DNA of 64,000 bases from Strigops habroptila (taxonomy: Eukaryota > Chordata > Aves > Psittaciformes > Psittacidae): positions 434,001 through 498,000 of the forward strand of contig NC_044289.2 of NCBI RefSeq assembly GCF_004027225.2, given 5' to 3'. The notes below the pieces were generated by a model. It saw only the letters and a program-made list of their open reading frames with translations. It searched no databases and had not been told where the DNA came from. The first letter of the stretch is position 1. The number at the start of each line of letters is the position of its first letter. The position numbers and the translations under genes were made by a program. This document shows, one piece after another, positions 32,451 through 46,733 of the stretch.

Positions 32451-34563
32451 CTCGGTACATGTGGGCAGCGTACCCCAGCGCAGCTGATGGTGAGGACGCA
32501 AGTACCCCTTGAAGGCGTTTTTTATTCCATGGAAAGATTTCGTTGTTGTTGGAGTACGTGTGTGTACTGAGGGTCATTCTGCAAAACCCAAGACGTTAAT
32601 TTCTTGCGTTTGTTCGTGGATGGGTTTTGTTTATTGCCTCTAGAAACCCTCTCCCTTTTGGCATGATTTGGGTGTGGAAGAAACGCACTGGAGGTAGCAG
32701 AAATACAAGCAACCGTAATTCCTGAAATGGCATCAGGGTTGCAGTTGCTGGTTTCTGTGGGAGATGAAGGTCTTTCTCGAAGAGAGTCACATTCAGATAC
32801 AGGCAGACCAGACAAACTTCAGCCTGAACTTCAGCCCCTTCTCAAGCTCCAGGGTTGAAGTGGCAGTGCTGCCAGATTTGCTTTTGGTTGACTTCTGTTG
32901 ACAAGCCAACAAGTTCATGTTTAGATCTTTGCTTACTTATTCTGAAAAGATCTTTTCTGCACTGTGATAACCACTTGGGGAGGAGGATGGAGGATGCTTC
33001 AGGCTGCAACAGAGCCACAGAAAAAGTGGCTTTTCACAAATGGTTGGGGAAAGGAGAGGGTTCACAAACCTGGGTAAAACCCTGGATGAACCCTGAGCCC
33101 TCCTAAGGAAGCCTCGGGCTCCTGCCTGCCCTGCCTTCCACCTTGACCCTAAGCCCTGCCGTCACTGCTCTGTGCTTTTTCCAAGGTGGAAGGGTTATGG
33201 CTGAGAGCAGAGGTGGGTTTTCTGGCTGCAACCAAACCGAGTCTGGAAGGGGGTTGTGTTTGTTGTGAAAGATGTAATGTATTAAATCCTGAATGTGAAG
33301 AACATGATTTAGTTTATGTTTTTCCCTTCCTTTTTTAATCTCTACATTATGGGTTGGACTGATGCATGATATTGAAGATACTTATTACATTATTTTTATG
33401 GGTTTTGCTTTGTGTCTTGATATGTCTCATGAGGTTGAAAAAACTAAAAAAAGGCAAAGCAGTTTGTTTTCCTTCTGATTGGGCAATGTGAGTATCTCAT
33501 AAGAAAAATCAGGTTTAAAGTGTTGAACTTCAGATATCTGTGGTGGATGGGATGAAATGCTGAGATACCGCGTCATCGTCTTGCCATCAAGACCACGTGT
33601 CTGGGCTGCCTATTCCTAACAATGTCTTGTTGTTGAGTCAGTTGTTGCATGAAAAATGACTCTCTGTGAGTTGCTGGTACCAATTGTACCGGCTCCTCGG
33701 TGCGTCTGCAGCCACTTTGTTGGAACCTCATTTTCCCTTGGTTTAATAATTTATAAAATGCCTGTTGCCTCTAGGCACGTTTCATCCAGTAAGAAGAAAA
33801 ACATCAACCAGTGTTTACTGGTTATGGAGCCTGAGATTGACAAATAATGAAGCTTTTGTGGCTGAGGGGATGTCTTAATTTTTAACTTACATAAATAAGA
33901 AAATACGGGGTTCGTGCTAAGTCTTCTGGGGATGTTGCTCCTTTTTTATCCCCATTCTTAAAAAGGTCTCTTGCTCACTGGTGGCAAAGTGTGACCTTCC
34001 TTAAGATGGTTTTGGCTCTGCTTCTCCTTTTTGCTTTTACCTATGTCTGACTCAAGTTTGGGAGCTCTTGGGTATTTAATGATTGTAAAGTAAGATAGTA
34101 AAATCAGGTCCTACCTCTTCCCAGGTTTAGTTTCGTCGGCGTGAAAGAAGTCAGTCTCTTTTTGGGCAGTACATTGCCCTCTCAAGTCCTCTGACAGATG
34201 CTTATGAACCATTATCATTAACTGCGTTTTGAATCACTCATTGAGCTGGAGGGGGAAAATTGGCTTGCAGTTCATCATGTCTCCTTTGAAACTGCTAGAT
34301 GGTGATTCAGTGACCTTAGTGGGCAAATTATATTACCAGCTAATTGGCCTAAGAAGAAAAACTTGCCTGATATCAAACAAACTGGCTGCTGCTCTTCCTT
34401 GTGAAACCCTCTGCTGCCCCAGGTGATACCTCCAGTTTCAGACACTTACGGGGTTTTTGTTGTGGCACTGGAAAGGAGCATACTAAACTCTTAGTCATGT
34501 CTGTGCATGGTATCCACTCCAGCTGCATTGGGTTTTGAAGGTATTGTCCCTGAAAGTATAAAA

Positions 34564-35121
34564 ATCATAGAATCATGTAATCCCAGCCTGGTTTGGGTTA
34601 GAAGGGACTTTAAAGCTCACCCAGTTCCAACCCCCTGCCATGGGCAGGGACACCTTCCGCTAGAGCAGGTTGCTCCAAGCCCCTGTGTCCAACCTGGCCT
34701 TGAACACTGCCAGGGATGGGGCAGCCACAGCTTCTCTGGGCACCCTGTGCCAGCGCCTCAGCACCCTCACAGGGAAGAGGAGCTGCCTCAGAGCTCATCT
34801 CAATCTCCCCTCTGGCAGGTTAAAGCCATTCCCCTTGTCCTGTCCCTACAGGCCCTTGCCCAAAGCCCCTCTCCAGGTTTCCTGGAGCCCCTTTAGGCAC
34901 TGGAGCTGCTCTAAGGTCTCCCCTTCAGGAGCCTTCTCTTCTCCAGGCTGCCCCAGCCCAGCTCTCTCAGCCTGGCTCCAGAGCAGAGCTGCTCCAGCCC
35001 TCGCAGCATCTCTGTGGCCTCCTCTGGGCTCGCTCCAGCAGCTCCATGTCCCTCTTGTACTGTTGCCCCAGAGCTGGACCAGGACTGCAGGGGGGGTCTC
35101 CCCAGAACGCAGCAAATGGGG
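34564..35121 (-). mobile_element. CR1 LINE, long 3' fragment
   Basis: ATCATAGAATCATGTAATCC, then about 550 bases of the GC-rich family ending near CCCAGAACGCAGC. It carries the GGGAAGAGGAGCTGCC variant shared with the copy at 40.7 kb. Confidence 0.92.
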
Positions 35122-36010
35122 AGATCTTAAAAATCTTGACATTTCAAGCTTGCCCTCTGCTGTGGATAGCGCTCTCCGCCTTGTCAGGTGTGAAACTGCT
35201 CACCGGGGTGTAATGCTTTTGAAGGACTTGGCTCTGCTAGGGGTCCCAGCAGAGCTGAGTTTAGGAAGGAGGCTAAAGCGTGATTCAGGGGCCCCGCTCA
35301 TCGCCTTGCCATCCCCATCCCTGCTTCAGCAAAGTCCTTTTCCAGGGCGATGTGCCTCTCCGCAGACGTGCCTGGCAGCTTGTGGCTGGTTGCTGGGAAC
35401 GTGGGTCAGGATTAGCCCCAGCGTGGGCAGCGAGACCTGCTGAGCGGCTGGTCAGGGCAGGCAGCCTAGGACGGGGTGTGCTGTGCCCGCGGTCAGCCTG
35501 GCCGCGCTGCCTGTGCGCTGTGGAAAGCAGTTGAGGCTGGTGGCTTCTCGGCAAGGAGGGCTGTACTTCAGGCAGGTGCTGGTGTAGAAGTATCCAGGCA
35601 CGGTGCACTCAGCTTTTCTTGCTGGAAGAGCTGCAGGAGTGAGCGGGGATGTGTGAAAGGGGTCAGCTGGCGGCTTTTTGCAAGGCTGTTAGTCAGGTTA
35701 CACCACCTCCCAGGATGGCCCTGCCAGCTGGCTCATCTTTTAGGGAAGTTTAAAGAGGCTTATCGCAATCTTACCAGAAATCTGTCATCTTCTATTAATC
35801 TCCTTGTCTCTCCTCATCTCCTCTCCACGTGCTCCCTTGCTCATTCATCTCGACAGCACCATCCTGCCTGTATTGCTGCCGGTTGGCAACAGCTGTGTCA
35901 CTTGCCCAAGTCTTGTTTTAGGGCATGTTATTTTGTAGACTGTCATTTCTTGCTGTCCAACGTTGTTTTTCTTTATATGTATATGTTCTAAGTTTTAAAT
36001 CATTTTTCTT

Positions 36011-36259
36011 TGAAGGTGACACTCAAGCTGTGCCAGGGGAGGTTTAACTGGATATTCAGAACAATTCCTTCCCCAGAGGGTGCTCAGGCATTGGAACAGG
36101 CTGCCCAGGGCACTGCTGAAGTCACTGTCCCTGGAAGTGTTCACACACCGTGTAGACGAGGTCCTCGGTGACATGAGTTAGTGGTGGCCTTGGCAGTGCT
36201 GGGGAATGGTTGGACTTGATGATCTTAAAGGTCTTTTCCAGCCTGATTGATTCTAGGAT
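36011..36259 (+). mobile_element. CR1 LINE 3' fragment, older subfamily
   Basis: CATTGGAACAGGCTGCCCAG, TGGACTTGATGATCTTAAAG and a decayed tail GATTGATTCTAGGATTC identify a different, more diverged CR1 subfamily from the GC-rich one. Confidence 0.85.
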
Positions 36260-36600
36260 TCCTGAAAGGATGGCAGAGCCTGGATGCTTTGCTGGCTGGG
36301 GTGGAGGTGCAGGAGAACCATGGTACCCAGGAGAAGACTCCAGCTCTGAGTATGCCAAAGCCCACTACTCTGCCAGGTCCTGCTCGGCAGCGGGCGTAGC
36401 GTGGGGCACAGCACGCCTCGCCACTGGCCGCAGCGCAAGGGACTGTGGATGCGAATCACTGGCTGCTGGCACCTTCCTCTTGGCAATCAGGACAGTTCCC
36501 ACTTCGGGAGGTAGTGCTGCGCTTGGCTTGGGCAAAGAGCACAGATGAAGGGCAGTGGAAAAAACTGGTGAACTTTGGGAGGTGAGAGGAATGAAGAGGA

Positions 36601-36629
36601 ATGAGACTCAGGTGCACCCTGAGTCTCAT
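36601..36629. repeat. Perfect 12-bp inverted repeat (hairpin)
   Basis: Arms ATGAGACTCAGG (36601-36612) and CCTGAGTCTCAT (36618-36629) around TGCAC. It lies about 340 bases downstream of a CR1 and belongs to no repeat that I recognise. Confidence 0.85.
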
Positions 36630-39600
36630 GGCAGAGTGGGAAAGGGTTCGTCAGCTTGAACTGGTGATACTGGACTGAGTCTGAACTTGGCGGCACCCCT
36701 CAGCACCTCCGTGAGCTGGGGCAGGTGTTACTTTCAGAGTAATGCCATTCTTCCTAATGGACCTTTTCCTTGCAGGTCTCTCAGGCGTGTGTCAGTGCTG
36801 TTAACAGCCGTGTAGGCACCAAGGGAAAGAAAAGAATAGCTTGAGGAAGGCTGAGCCTTAATACCCCGACAAAGCAAACAAGTGGTGTATCGTTTGGCCT
36901 GGATTAGGTGAGCTGTGAGATCTCTGGCTCTGCAAGCCTGGGCAGGGAGTGCCAAACCTTTGGCAAAGGTGGCTTGGCTGTCCCTGCTTCCAGAGACAGC
37001 ATCCGCGTGCTGATGGGAGCTACCAGTGCTGCTGGGGGCTGCCTCTCTGCCTCTCCTCTGGACATTCCCAGGGATGCTCTTTCTCCTGCACAACACGTTT
37101 GCTATCCGTGCATGTTGCTAGCTGGCAGGGAAAGAGATCAGTGTGTTTTTTTCCAGGAGAGTCAGCTGATTTCATCCCAGGGGAAGTGGTTGAAAAGCAG
37201 GAGACAGTTCCTGCTCCTTAGCCTTCCATAATTTCAGCAGGAGAAGGATAAAGGAGGAGTGCAGTTGCCGGGTACTTCTCTGTGTTTGCATTTGAAAGAG
37301 CTTTGATAGGCTGTGATTAATGAGGCTAAAGGGAAGCTTGATAAATGGTAAATTCAAATGAACCTCAAACAAAAATGGCTTTATAAGAACGCATTTGGTT
37401 GCGTGCAAAGTGCAGCTCATGGGTTTCACGTAGCACTGTTTGCTTTATGGCTGTCAGAGTGTGTTGCATGTCCCCCCACCGAGGTGTGTCCCCGTGTGCC
37501 TGCTGCAGGAAGAGCTGCTGTGCAGCAGGTCCTGCCCAAGCCGTGTCCATGCAGACCCTCCCGCAGGCGGTTGTTTCTTTCGTGGGTTAGCTTGATATGT
37601 TTCCAAATAGAACTATCTGCATCCTGCGGCCTCCCATGTCCCCATATCCAGGCTCTAATTAAGGATGCTGTCAAAGCAGCAGGCCAGCTGCCATGGCCTT
37701 GCAGATGAGAACCATTGGCCTAATCTATTTTTCAAGTGAGTAAAACTAGGAAAAGGTACCGCCACTCTAGAATAAGAAGTTACCTGGGGAGTTAACCCAG
37801 AATAGTTGTTCTGCTTTGAATTCGCACCCTATCTCACTTCAAAATAACTTTCCTCTCCATTTATGCAAGCTCTGTAAGCACAGAATACAGGGCATGACTT
37901 AAGCAAGATCACCCAGCAGAGGTAGGAAAAATCTTATTTTTCCTGAAGTCTTCTCTGTGTTGCCTCCTGGTGATCCACACACGCTCCTTGACATTGTCAT
38001 CCTTTTCTGTAGGAAATCTGCCCTGTTTCTTGCTCCATCCCCAGGAGAGATCTGCACTCCTGTCCCGCTCCCAGCTCTGTGGTTTGCTCTAACACCCTGA
38101 CTGGAGCTTCCCACAACCACCTCTGCTCTCCTCCTCTGGCTTCTGTGCTGGTCCTGCACAGTGACATGAGCATCCTGAGTGCTCGCCTCCCCTGAGGACC
38201 ATGGAAGGGTTCCACAAAGATCTTTTCTTAGGCTGGATGGGACCTTATCCCCTTTCTGAGTGAGTCAGTGAGAGCGCTGGGTAAGAGGCAGCATCAGGTG
38301 CCTTCATGTGAGCTGGGGCCGATGGTCTGAGCTGGGCATAGGTGACAGCCGTAGATGATGTGCTGCGGCTGCGCTGGGCGCTGCTCCTGTCCTGCCTGGG
38401 CTGGGAGGAGGGGGATGTTTGCATAGTGGTTTGGGTTGTGCTGAGGCACTCTGCTGTTACACTGCTCCTTTTGGATTTGACAAGCTCAAGTTCAATGTAT
38501 ATAATTTTAACATCTCATGATTCCTTAGGGGCTGACTCATGGTTTTTTGGCCTGAATGAATCATAGCTCTTGAACTCCATTGCTAAATTCATTATGCAGC
38601 AATTACAGGGTTGGAAATGCCACCCTAAGTGCACACAAACAAGCTGGCAGCAATTTTTCCCTCCTTTTCTCTCACCCTGTGTTGCCAAGAGACCTTCCTT
38701 GTGAGTTTGCTTATCAGTTCTTCCCTCTGCTCTGTAGCTGAGGGGCTGCATGGCCACATCTCGACGCTTTGCCCTTGAGCTGGAAGGGGCAGGAGTTGCA
38801 GGTTGGGTATTTCTGGAAGAGAAGAGAGGGGGGGCAGCCTTGGAGGGAAGGCTGGAGATGCACAGCTTCACTCATCGGTGCCAGTTCCCTTAATTTTGTC
38901 CCAACTGCTCCATGGCCATTATGGTGCAGTCATGGCATTTCTAATGATCCATATGGGAAAACTGCAAGTATGAGGCATTGCTCTGCAGTGGCAATACTGG
39001 ATGTTGGCAGCACTTCACAAGCACAAATTCTGCTTGGTTACTTGCTCAGCAGCTCAAATACCCATCAGAGGAGAAAGACCAAGGGAGGTGTGAGCCCCAT
39101 GCTGGCTGTGAAGTGTCTGCTAATATGCACCATTGTTTTCTCTGCTTTATGGTACTAAGCCTAGATTTGGGGATTTGTGTAGGACTTGGCTTTTTATTAG
39201 TGAGGTCTTGAGCAAGAGCTCATCTGGTATGTTAAATTAAGACGGGCTTTGTACTGGGTGGGCTTTGCTTGCTGACTTCCTTAACCCACCAGAGCAGCTG
39301 GTGGGAGCTGTGCTGTAGATGTGACAGCAGGATGCAGAAGGGCCATCTCCACCATCTGCAGGATCAGATCAGATCTCTGTCTTTTAAGATGCCCCCACTA
39401 CCTGCATTCCATTTTCACTGCCAGAACACTGATTTTTCTGCCATCCAAATAAAACTGCTTCTCAGAACAAATACTCAGCTGAGGTACATCCCGAGTGGCA
39501 GGGTGTGTACCTGTGCTCAGTATGCCCTTCAGAAAGTCTTCCTTAAGAGCAGCCATTCTTCCCAGCTGAGTTCCGGCCCTTAAATCTCGATATCTTTGGG

Positions 39601-40720
39601 AACAGTCTCTGCCCTGGGCGGGTCTGGCTGCCTGCACATCCAGGCATGGCTGCATATTAAGACAGCAGAGAAGGATGGCAGAACCCTGTGCTCAGGCGTT
39701 GTGAGTTTCTCTTTGGTTCTTCTTGGCCTGTGGCAGCAGAGCCCTAGTGCTTGTAATCCCAGAAATGGCAGAAGCAAAGTAAGAGCTAGACTGATGAGGA
39801 GCAGAGCAGTACCAGCAATTCTGGTACCATGGTCATAGTGAAGTTAACCTACAGCATCCAAAATCATCTTTTCAGGCTAAGAAGTGGTAAATATTTGATG
39901 AAACTGAATTTCAGAGCAACTGTATTGTCAGAGCAGCAAGTCAAGGCAATGTACCATTCCTTAGTGTGGTCAAGAGTAGATACAGAAAACACAGAAAGTA
40001 GGGCATGTATGGTGACGTGCAGGTTGATAACTGTGCCTAAAAATAAGGTACTTTAGAAACACAAAATCTGCCTCACCAGCAAGGCAGTGGCAAGCTGCTC
40101 CGAGTGATTTAAGACTGAAACTGGTGATGTTGGCACTGCAGAGACTTGTGCTAATATTTTGTTAGCATTTTGCTAGCAAAACATTTTGTTTCAACCTGAT
40201 GACCTGTGTCTAAGATAAGGCAAGTTACTCTGGAGCTGTGCTTGGGCAGAGGTGGAAGCGAGGGGCTGTTGGTGGAGATGCTTTTCCTCAGCCAAGCCCT
40301 GCCAGCCACAGTCTGCTTCCTGTGCAGGGTTTCTGCTGATCTGCATTTTAAGAAGCCTTTGTCCCCTCGAAGTGTTATGGCTTAACTTTCTTGAAGACGC
40401 GCTTACCATGTTCCTGCAGGCTTCAAGGAAAATGGTCTTGATTGCTCTACAGGAACAGCATTTGGTGGTGCTGATCTTTGCTGCTGTTGTGAATGGGCTG
40501 ATGCTGGTACCCTATAGCCACAGTACTATGCTGCTTGTTGGCATGTGCAGGGGAGCCTGACCCACTGTGCTGGAAGTATCGTAGTGTTGGATCAGCAGCA
40601 TCAGGGAGAGCCCCTTTCATACATGCTGGTGGCTGACTTTGACCTGCACAGGCTAGGTGGACAGGAGGATGAGCTCTTTGGAGTGGAAGGGTCACATGTC
40701 CATGGTTTAGCAGTGGAATA

Positions 40721-41380
40721 ATCATAGAATCACAGAGAGGTTTGGGTTGGAAGAGACCTTAAAGCTCATCCGGTTCCAACCCCCTGCCATGGGCAGGGGC
40801 ACCTTCCACTAGAGCAGGTTGCTCCAAGCCCCTGTGTCCAACCTGGTCTTGAACACTGCCAGGGATGGGGCAGCCACAGCTTCTCTGAGCACCCTGTGCC
40901 AGCGCCTCAGCACCCTCACAGGGAAGAGGAGCTGCCTCAGAGCTCATCTCAACCTCCTCTCTGGCAGGTTAAAGCCATTCCCCCTTGTCCTGTCCCTACA
41001 GGCCCTTGTCCAAAGCCCCTCTCCAGGTTTCCTGGAGCCCCTTTAGGCACTGAAGCTGCTCTAAGGTCTCCCCTTCAGGAGCCTTCTCTTCTCCAGGCTG
41101 AACCAGCCCAGCTCTCTCAGCCTGGCTCCAGAGCAGAGCTGCTCCAGCCCTCGCAGCAGCTCCGTGGCCTCCTCTGGCTTCGCTCCAACAGCTCCATGTC
41201 CCTCTTGTGCTGTTGCCCCAGAGCTGGACCAGGGCTGCAGGGGGGGTCTCCCCAGAACGCAGCAGAGGGACAGAATCCCCTCCCTCGACCTTCTGCTCAC
41301 GCTCTGGGGGTGCAGGAACAGCACACGGTGGGGTTCTGGGTTGCAAGCGCATGCGGCTGGGTCATGGGGAGCTTCACCAG
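40721..41380 (-). mobile_element. CR1 LINE, longest 3' fragment in the window
   Basis: ATCATAGAATCACAGAGAGG through GGTCATGGGGAGCTTCACC, about 660 bases of the GC-rich family. Like 34.56 kb it carries GAGGAGCTGCC. Confidence 0.92.
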
Positions 41381-43605
41381 GGTATAAGGGCTGTGTCTTA
41401 GAAAACAAATCTGAATGTTTGAGCCATATGGAGCAAAGCCTCCCACAACATAGCATTGATAATTAATTTTTCCCCAAATCTCACCTCTTTCCTCTCCCAG
41501 CGGAGCCTGCGAGCACCCCGCTGGTCCCTGCACAGCAGAGGAAGGTGGGCAGCACCATTCTGAGTAGACATACAGGTGTCTTGATGTGTGCAGGATAGGT
41601 TAGAGGGCATAGTTTTGTATTATTTGGTAAAGAGCTTTTGAGGATTATTGGAGTGGTTATAGATATGCTCAATAGTGCCTATAAGCATTAGAGTTGAAAG
41701 CAATTTTTTTAGCAATAATTAAATACAACTGCTATTAAAAAAGGATAAATGGGATTTTTGGGAAGAGCACCCTCTCCTAAATCCACCACAAAATCAATAT
41801 TCTCCTGTGAGGTGTGTAGCAAACACTTCCAAATCTTGCCAGTTGTGTCCAAACCCACCGTGAATCACCACGTCATTCTGCCAGCAGCACTTCTTACGAG
41901 TCTCTCAACAGCTCTCTCGGTGCCTTGGCGGGCTGTTTGACATGTTTGGCTCTGGCACTTGGGTGCTTTAAGTTGGGCGGTGGTTGTGCCCAGCTGGTGA
42001 CATCTGTCCTATGGCCAGGGGCACATACCTGGCGCTAGCAGGGTATGTGGTGTTTGTGTCTGTGGTCTGGTAGCCTGAGCCTGCAGAAGCCCTGCTGCTG
42101 ACACATCCCATGTTGGCACGGCTGGGGTGCCTAGGAGCTGTAGATGGAAAATCCAGGCACTTATCTGCCTTGTTGCTGTGCCAGAATAGGGCTGTTCCCA
42201 GGATTTTTTTTTCTGTTCCCATGGGCCATAATGTGTGTAAGTGACTTTAAACAATGGAAGGATTTCTGTTAAAAAGACTGGGGTGCGGGTGAGCAGGGCT
42301 TTAATTTGTGTCTTAAGGGAAGGGTGTGGGCTCTTGCAATGGTGTTTTTGAGGTTCGGTTGGAAATTAGCTTTGTTTTTTCCCCGTGTCTTATTTTAAAA
42401 CCTGTTTTAGGGGAAAATTTGTTGTTTTCCAAATTATATTTCTCTAAATGTGTAGTTTAAAATGTCAGGAAGGGGAGTACAGTTTTGGAAGACTCCACAC
42501 ATCTTCTGTTGCAGGGTTGATAAAACCCAGAATCTTTAACCAGGAAAAAACCAAAAAACCAATAAAGGAGGTAATATCTCTGTCCCGGATGGATTGGGCT
42601 GCTTTCCCTGCAGGTGTCTGCCTTGCAAGCCATGCTCACATATAATGTGCTGTGGAAAAAATAAATCGAGAGCCGAATCAGAGACTTATGCCCTCAATTA
42701 ATTTTTGTTCCACATAATTGGAGCTGCTGCATGCCTTTCCTTCAATATTTAACTGCCTGGCTCAGAAGATGGGGCTGCTCTCGTGCAAGGGAAGTTGGGA
42801 TTCGGTTCATGTTTGCACAGAAATCCTGTTCTGATCTTTCTTTGCCTAGGGGCAGGGATCCTGCTGCTTCTCTGATACTAGAGATAAATTTTTTTAGCAG
42901 ATGCTTTTCTGCTAAGGAGGGCAAAGGGGAGAAGGGAGAGGTATGTAATGAATTCTTGAAGGAATAAAATTTCCTGGTCTTCAAGCATTGTCTTCTCTGG
43001 AGTCCTCTGTGCTGCCTCAAGCCTGTGTCTGTGCTGCCTCGAGTGCAGTCAGTGGGGAGCAGAGGGGAGAGCTCTACTTGTGGCTTCATTTGTGCAGTCC
43101 TCATCTGTGGGAAAAAATGAATGAGTACAATTAGTGCATGTTCTCTGCAGATGTACAGGCGGTTAAATGGTTTTCTCTATTGCACTAGGTTAGAAGGGGA
43201 TGGTTTGTTTTGGGGTGTAGTTTGAAATTGAGCCCCAAACTTAGTTTCTGATTTTTTAACTCATTTCAAAGTCACAGTTAGATTTTCAAGTTCAAACTAA
43301 CTGCAGTGTTCCTCTGACTTCTTCGCGTGGCAAGGCAATGGCCAAGAGCCCGGGGTGTCTGGTTTTAATGATTCGCTGATGGACCCAAAAGCAGGAGGTG
43401 AACCCACCCTTGAAAAGCAAACGGCAGCCGAGCAGTTGCTGCTGCTCCAGGGTACCCTCGAAGGTGCACCCAGCACCGCCCGGAGCTGCCCCTCAAACCA
43501 GGGGCCAGCAGAGCCTACTGTGCCCATGGATGTGGAGGGAGAGCCAGTGAGAGTGGAGCTTGGCCACCTTGCCTTGAGAGCCTGTGGCCAGGAGGGTGCT
43601 GGGGA

Positions 43606-44108
43606 AGCTCTGGGCCCCCAACACAAGAGGGACGTGGAGCTGTTGGAGCAAGTCCAGAGGAGGCCCCGGAGCTGCTGCGAGGGCTGGAGCAGCTCTGCTC
43701 TGGAGCCAGGCTGAGAGAGCTGGGCTGGGGCAGCCTGGAGAAGAGAAGGCTCCTGAAGGGGAGACCTTAGGGCAGCTCCAGTGCCTAAAGGGGCTCCAGG
43801 AAACCTGGAGAGGGGCTTTGGACAAGGGTCTGTAGGGACAGCACAAGGGGAATGGCTTTAACCTGCCAGAGGGGAGATTGAGATGAGCTCTGAGGCAGAA
43901 GCTCTTCCCTGTGAGGGTGCTGAGGCGCTGGCACAGGGTGCCCAGAGAAGCTGTGGCTGCCCCATCCCTGGCAGTGTTCAAGGCCAGGTTGGACACAGGG
44001 GCTTGGAGCAACCTGCTCTAGTGGAAGGTGTCCCTGCCCGTGGCAGGGGGTTGGAACTGGATGAGCTTTAAGGAACCATCCAACCCAGACCGGTCTGGGA
44101 TTCCATGA
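43606..44108 (+). mobile_element. CR1 LINE 3' fragment
   Basis: AACACAAGAGGGACGTGGAG to GGGATTCCATGAATT, about 500 bases, GC-rich family, with the GAAGCTCTTCCC variant shared with the copies at 2.7, 20.2 and 56.9 kb. Confidence 0.92.
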
Positions 44109-46733
44109 ATTAAAATGGAGGGGGAGGAAAACCACGAAACTTGTAGTGAACATAAAAACTATCCACATGAAATTTCTGGATTTAGAAATCTACCCTGGCA
44201 AGGACAGTTTGATGCAGAAAAGTGGCAGCCTCGAGAGCACCGTGTGGAGTGGGTGGAGGAAAGAGCATTCCCTCTGCACAGCTTCTAGATAAAGGTTTTC
44301 CGAAAAGCCTCCAAGTCCCGCTGCCTTGCACTGGCAGTTGTGCTTAAGGAGCAGCTTTGCACAAGAGCCATGTGGAGGGAAGCAAGCGCTGCGTTTGTGT
44401 GGTTTTAATGCTCTGGTGTGCTCCTAAATCATGTGTGTTCTGTGCCTGGGTTTGTGTCCTACTGAAGCAGAGCCCACGGTGTCCGTGTCCCTTGAACAAA
44501 GACCCAGCTCTCTGATAGGAGGTATATATACATCAGAGGACCACCACCAGATGTGTTCTGCTCATCACTGAGGTGCCACTGGAAGGAGCAGCATGTTTCT
44601 AGCATGCTGATGTGGGGGAAGACTGCTTGGCACAGGTCTTTTCTCAAGGAAGCCCACGTTAAAATATTGATAGGAAAAAGAATGTATATTGTGCTGTGTG
44701 GGGTGTTTACGGGAAATATATAGTGAAAATACTGAAGGGCTTTCCTCAAACAACTGCCAGTGTTGTTACAAGTGGAACAGTTGCGGGGAGGAAGGAATGA
44801 GGCACTTCACATGTTCTGTTGCAGCACTGGCTCCAAAGAGAGTTTTTTTTGACTTGCTGTTTTGTTTTTTTCCCCGTGCTCATATTTCATTCCCACTGCT
44901 GGGAAGGAGCTCATTGAAGAGGGAGAGATCATCAGGAACTAGAGATAAAGCAGCCAAGCCAAAATGTTTTTAATTCTCTGGAGAAGAATTTAGCTTTAAA
45001 TTTTGAGCTTTCCATTAAGCTGGAAACATAAGTGAACGTTGATGCACCTTCAGCACCAAAGTGACAATGAAACTCACAGTGAAACTTCCTTTGCTGCAGA
45101 CGGGTAAAACAGTAACTTCAAGAAGGTAATTGGGGCATAGATTAAGTTACTTACTTTGCATGCATGAAACCTGTGGAAAGCCAAGAATCTCTCCTGAAAC
45201 TCCTGTTTTCTGATGAGATCTTTCTTGTACCTGCTCTTCGTCACCAGCACTCCAGGGCAGACTGTAGTAGCCCTTCAGGGCTCTTGGCTGAAATATCTTA
45301 TTTTTCTTTTTTCATGGAGGTGATGTTTCCTGACACTTTCCTCTTCATTCCTTCAGGAGGAACCATTCATCTGGTAGTGCTGAGCATCTGCTACTTAAAA
45401 TTCTGCAGAAGCCCTGAGTGAGGGAAGGAGCTATTTGCTTCTGAGATACCAGTGAAACTAAATCATGCAGCAACAGTTCTGATCATTTTCACTCCTCTAT
45501 GTGGTTAAGGGTGCTGTGGGGCTTGCAGCATGGTGCAGGGAGCATCACATGCTATGTGCAAGAAGAATTTGCTACCAGAAGCAGGATCCAGAGCTGTTAG
45601 AGTAGCACCAAGGGACAAGTAGAGTTTCACTCATGGCTGGAGCACGGGACTAGAAATAATAATCCTGAGGTGGGAATGGAGCTCGTGCAGTGAGTTTTCT
45701 GCCTGGAGTCAGGCAGGTGACCTTGTTCTGCATTCATCTGTTCATCACTGGATGCTCTTGAGCCCTGGAGGAGGGTTTGTTGCATATTATTTTGAAAGTA
45801 TTGGTGTAGCTGTACGTCAGGCTGTGGTTTAGTGCCCAGCCCTGGGCTGGGCTCAGGGGGTGTGTGTTACCAGTTTCTGACTTCAGCTTTGCTGCCAGCC
45901 CTGGTATCCCGGAGGAGACGGTGGCCAGTGCCCGCTGCCGGACAGGGGATGTGGTACAGCCTGTCTGGCAGGGTGTGATATTAGAGAATCACAGAATCCG
46001 TTTCAGAAAAGAAGGCAAACCCTTTGGGACGCTGGAAATGCAGCATTTTGAAATGCTCACCACTACAGCCTCTCACCGCAAGCATCCTCTCCTCCTCCTT
46101 CCCCGGGCTCTGTAGGAAATGTGACTGTCCTGGAGCACTGCAGGTGAAAACAAGTGTTTTTGGACCGTTATTGCTCAGAGGGGCAGATATGTCTCTTGTG
46201 ATTTGAACTCCCCTTCACAGTCTGCTGTATGGTTGCTGTTGGTGTCTGACTCTCTGTCTCTCGTCATATGTAAGACCCAGTAGCTGAGTCCCCTGCTGTG
46301 GGTGTATAAGGCTGTAACAGTTTGGGTAGTTGGGTGGTAGGGCTCGATGCAGTGTCCTTGTGGACCATGCTCTAATGAAATGTTTTTCCAAAAGGCAGGA
46401 GATGAGAGAAGCAGTTGTAGTAAGGAAGGAAACCCTGGCTCTAGGCTATGGTTGTCTTAGCGTGAGAGACCCTCTTGTCTTGCTGCACCAACCCAAACAA
46501 CTCAAACCAAAAAACCTACAAACCCCAAGAGCTCTGACTCCAGAGCAGGGCTCGGTCTTCTCACCACAGGTCACAGGGCAGCTTTGGCTTCTCATCTTCC
46601 TGAAGGTACTATAGGTTGCTGCAGGGAGCAGCTTGTGTGAGGGTGGAGGGGTGGGAAGTGCCTTGGCAGAGCCGGCACCGTTACGTGCTCAGCCGGGATA
46701 CGGTTCAGGAAATGACTTGGAGTGTGTTCCTCT

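Noticed and set aside
31394-32512. Several open frames of 118-260 codons across the second CpG island
   Set aside because: They run through CR1 and promoter sequence on both strands with no recognisable protein; compositional artefacts.
34670-35443. 257-codon open frame on + strand, with similar frames at 2783-3352, 43493-44011 (minus) and 60955-61491
   Set aside because: All are antisense readings of the same CR1 family; the shared start is a TTG and the length reflects GC-rich, little-mutated repeat sequence, not a gene.
45978-46040. AGAGAATCACAGAATCCG resembling a CR1 tail
   Set aside because: The sequence that follows does not match any CR1 3' end, so similarity is limited to a few bases.
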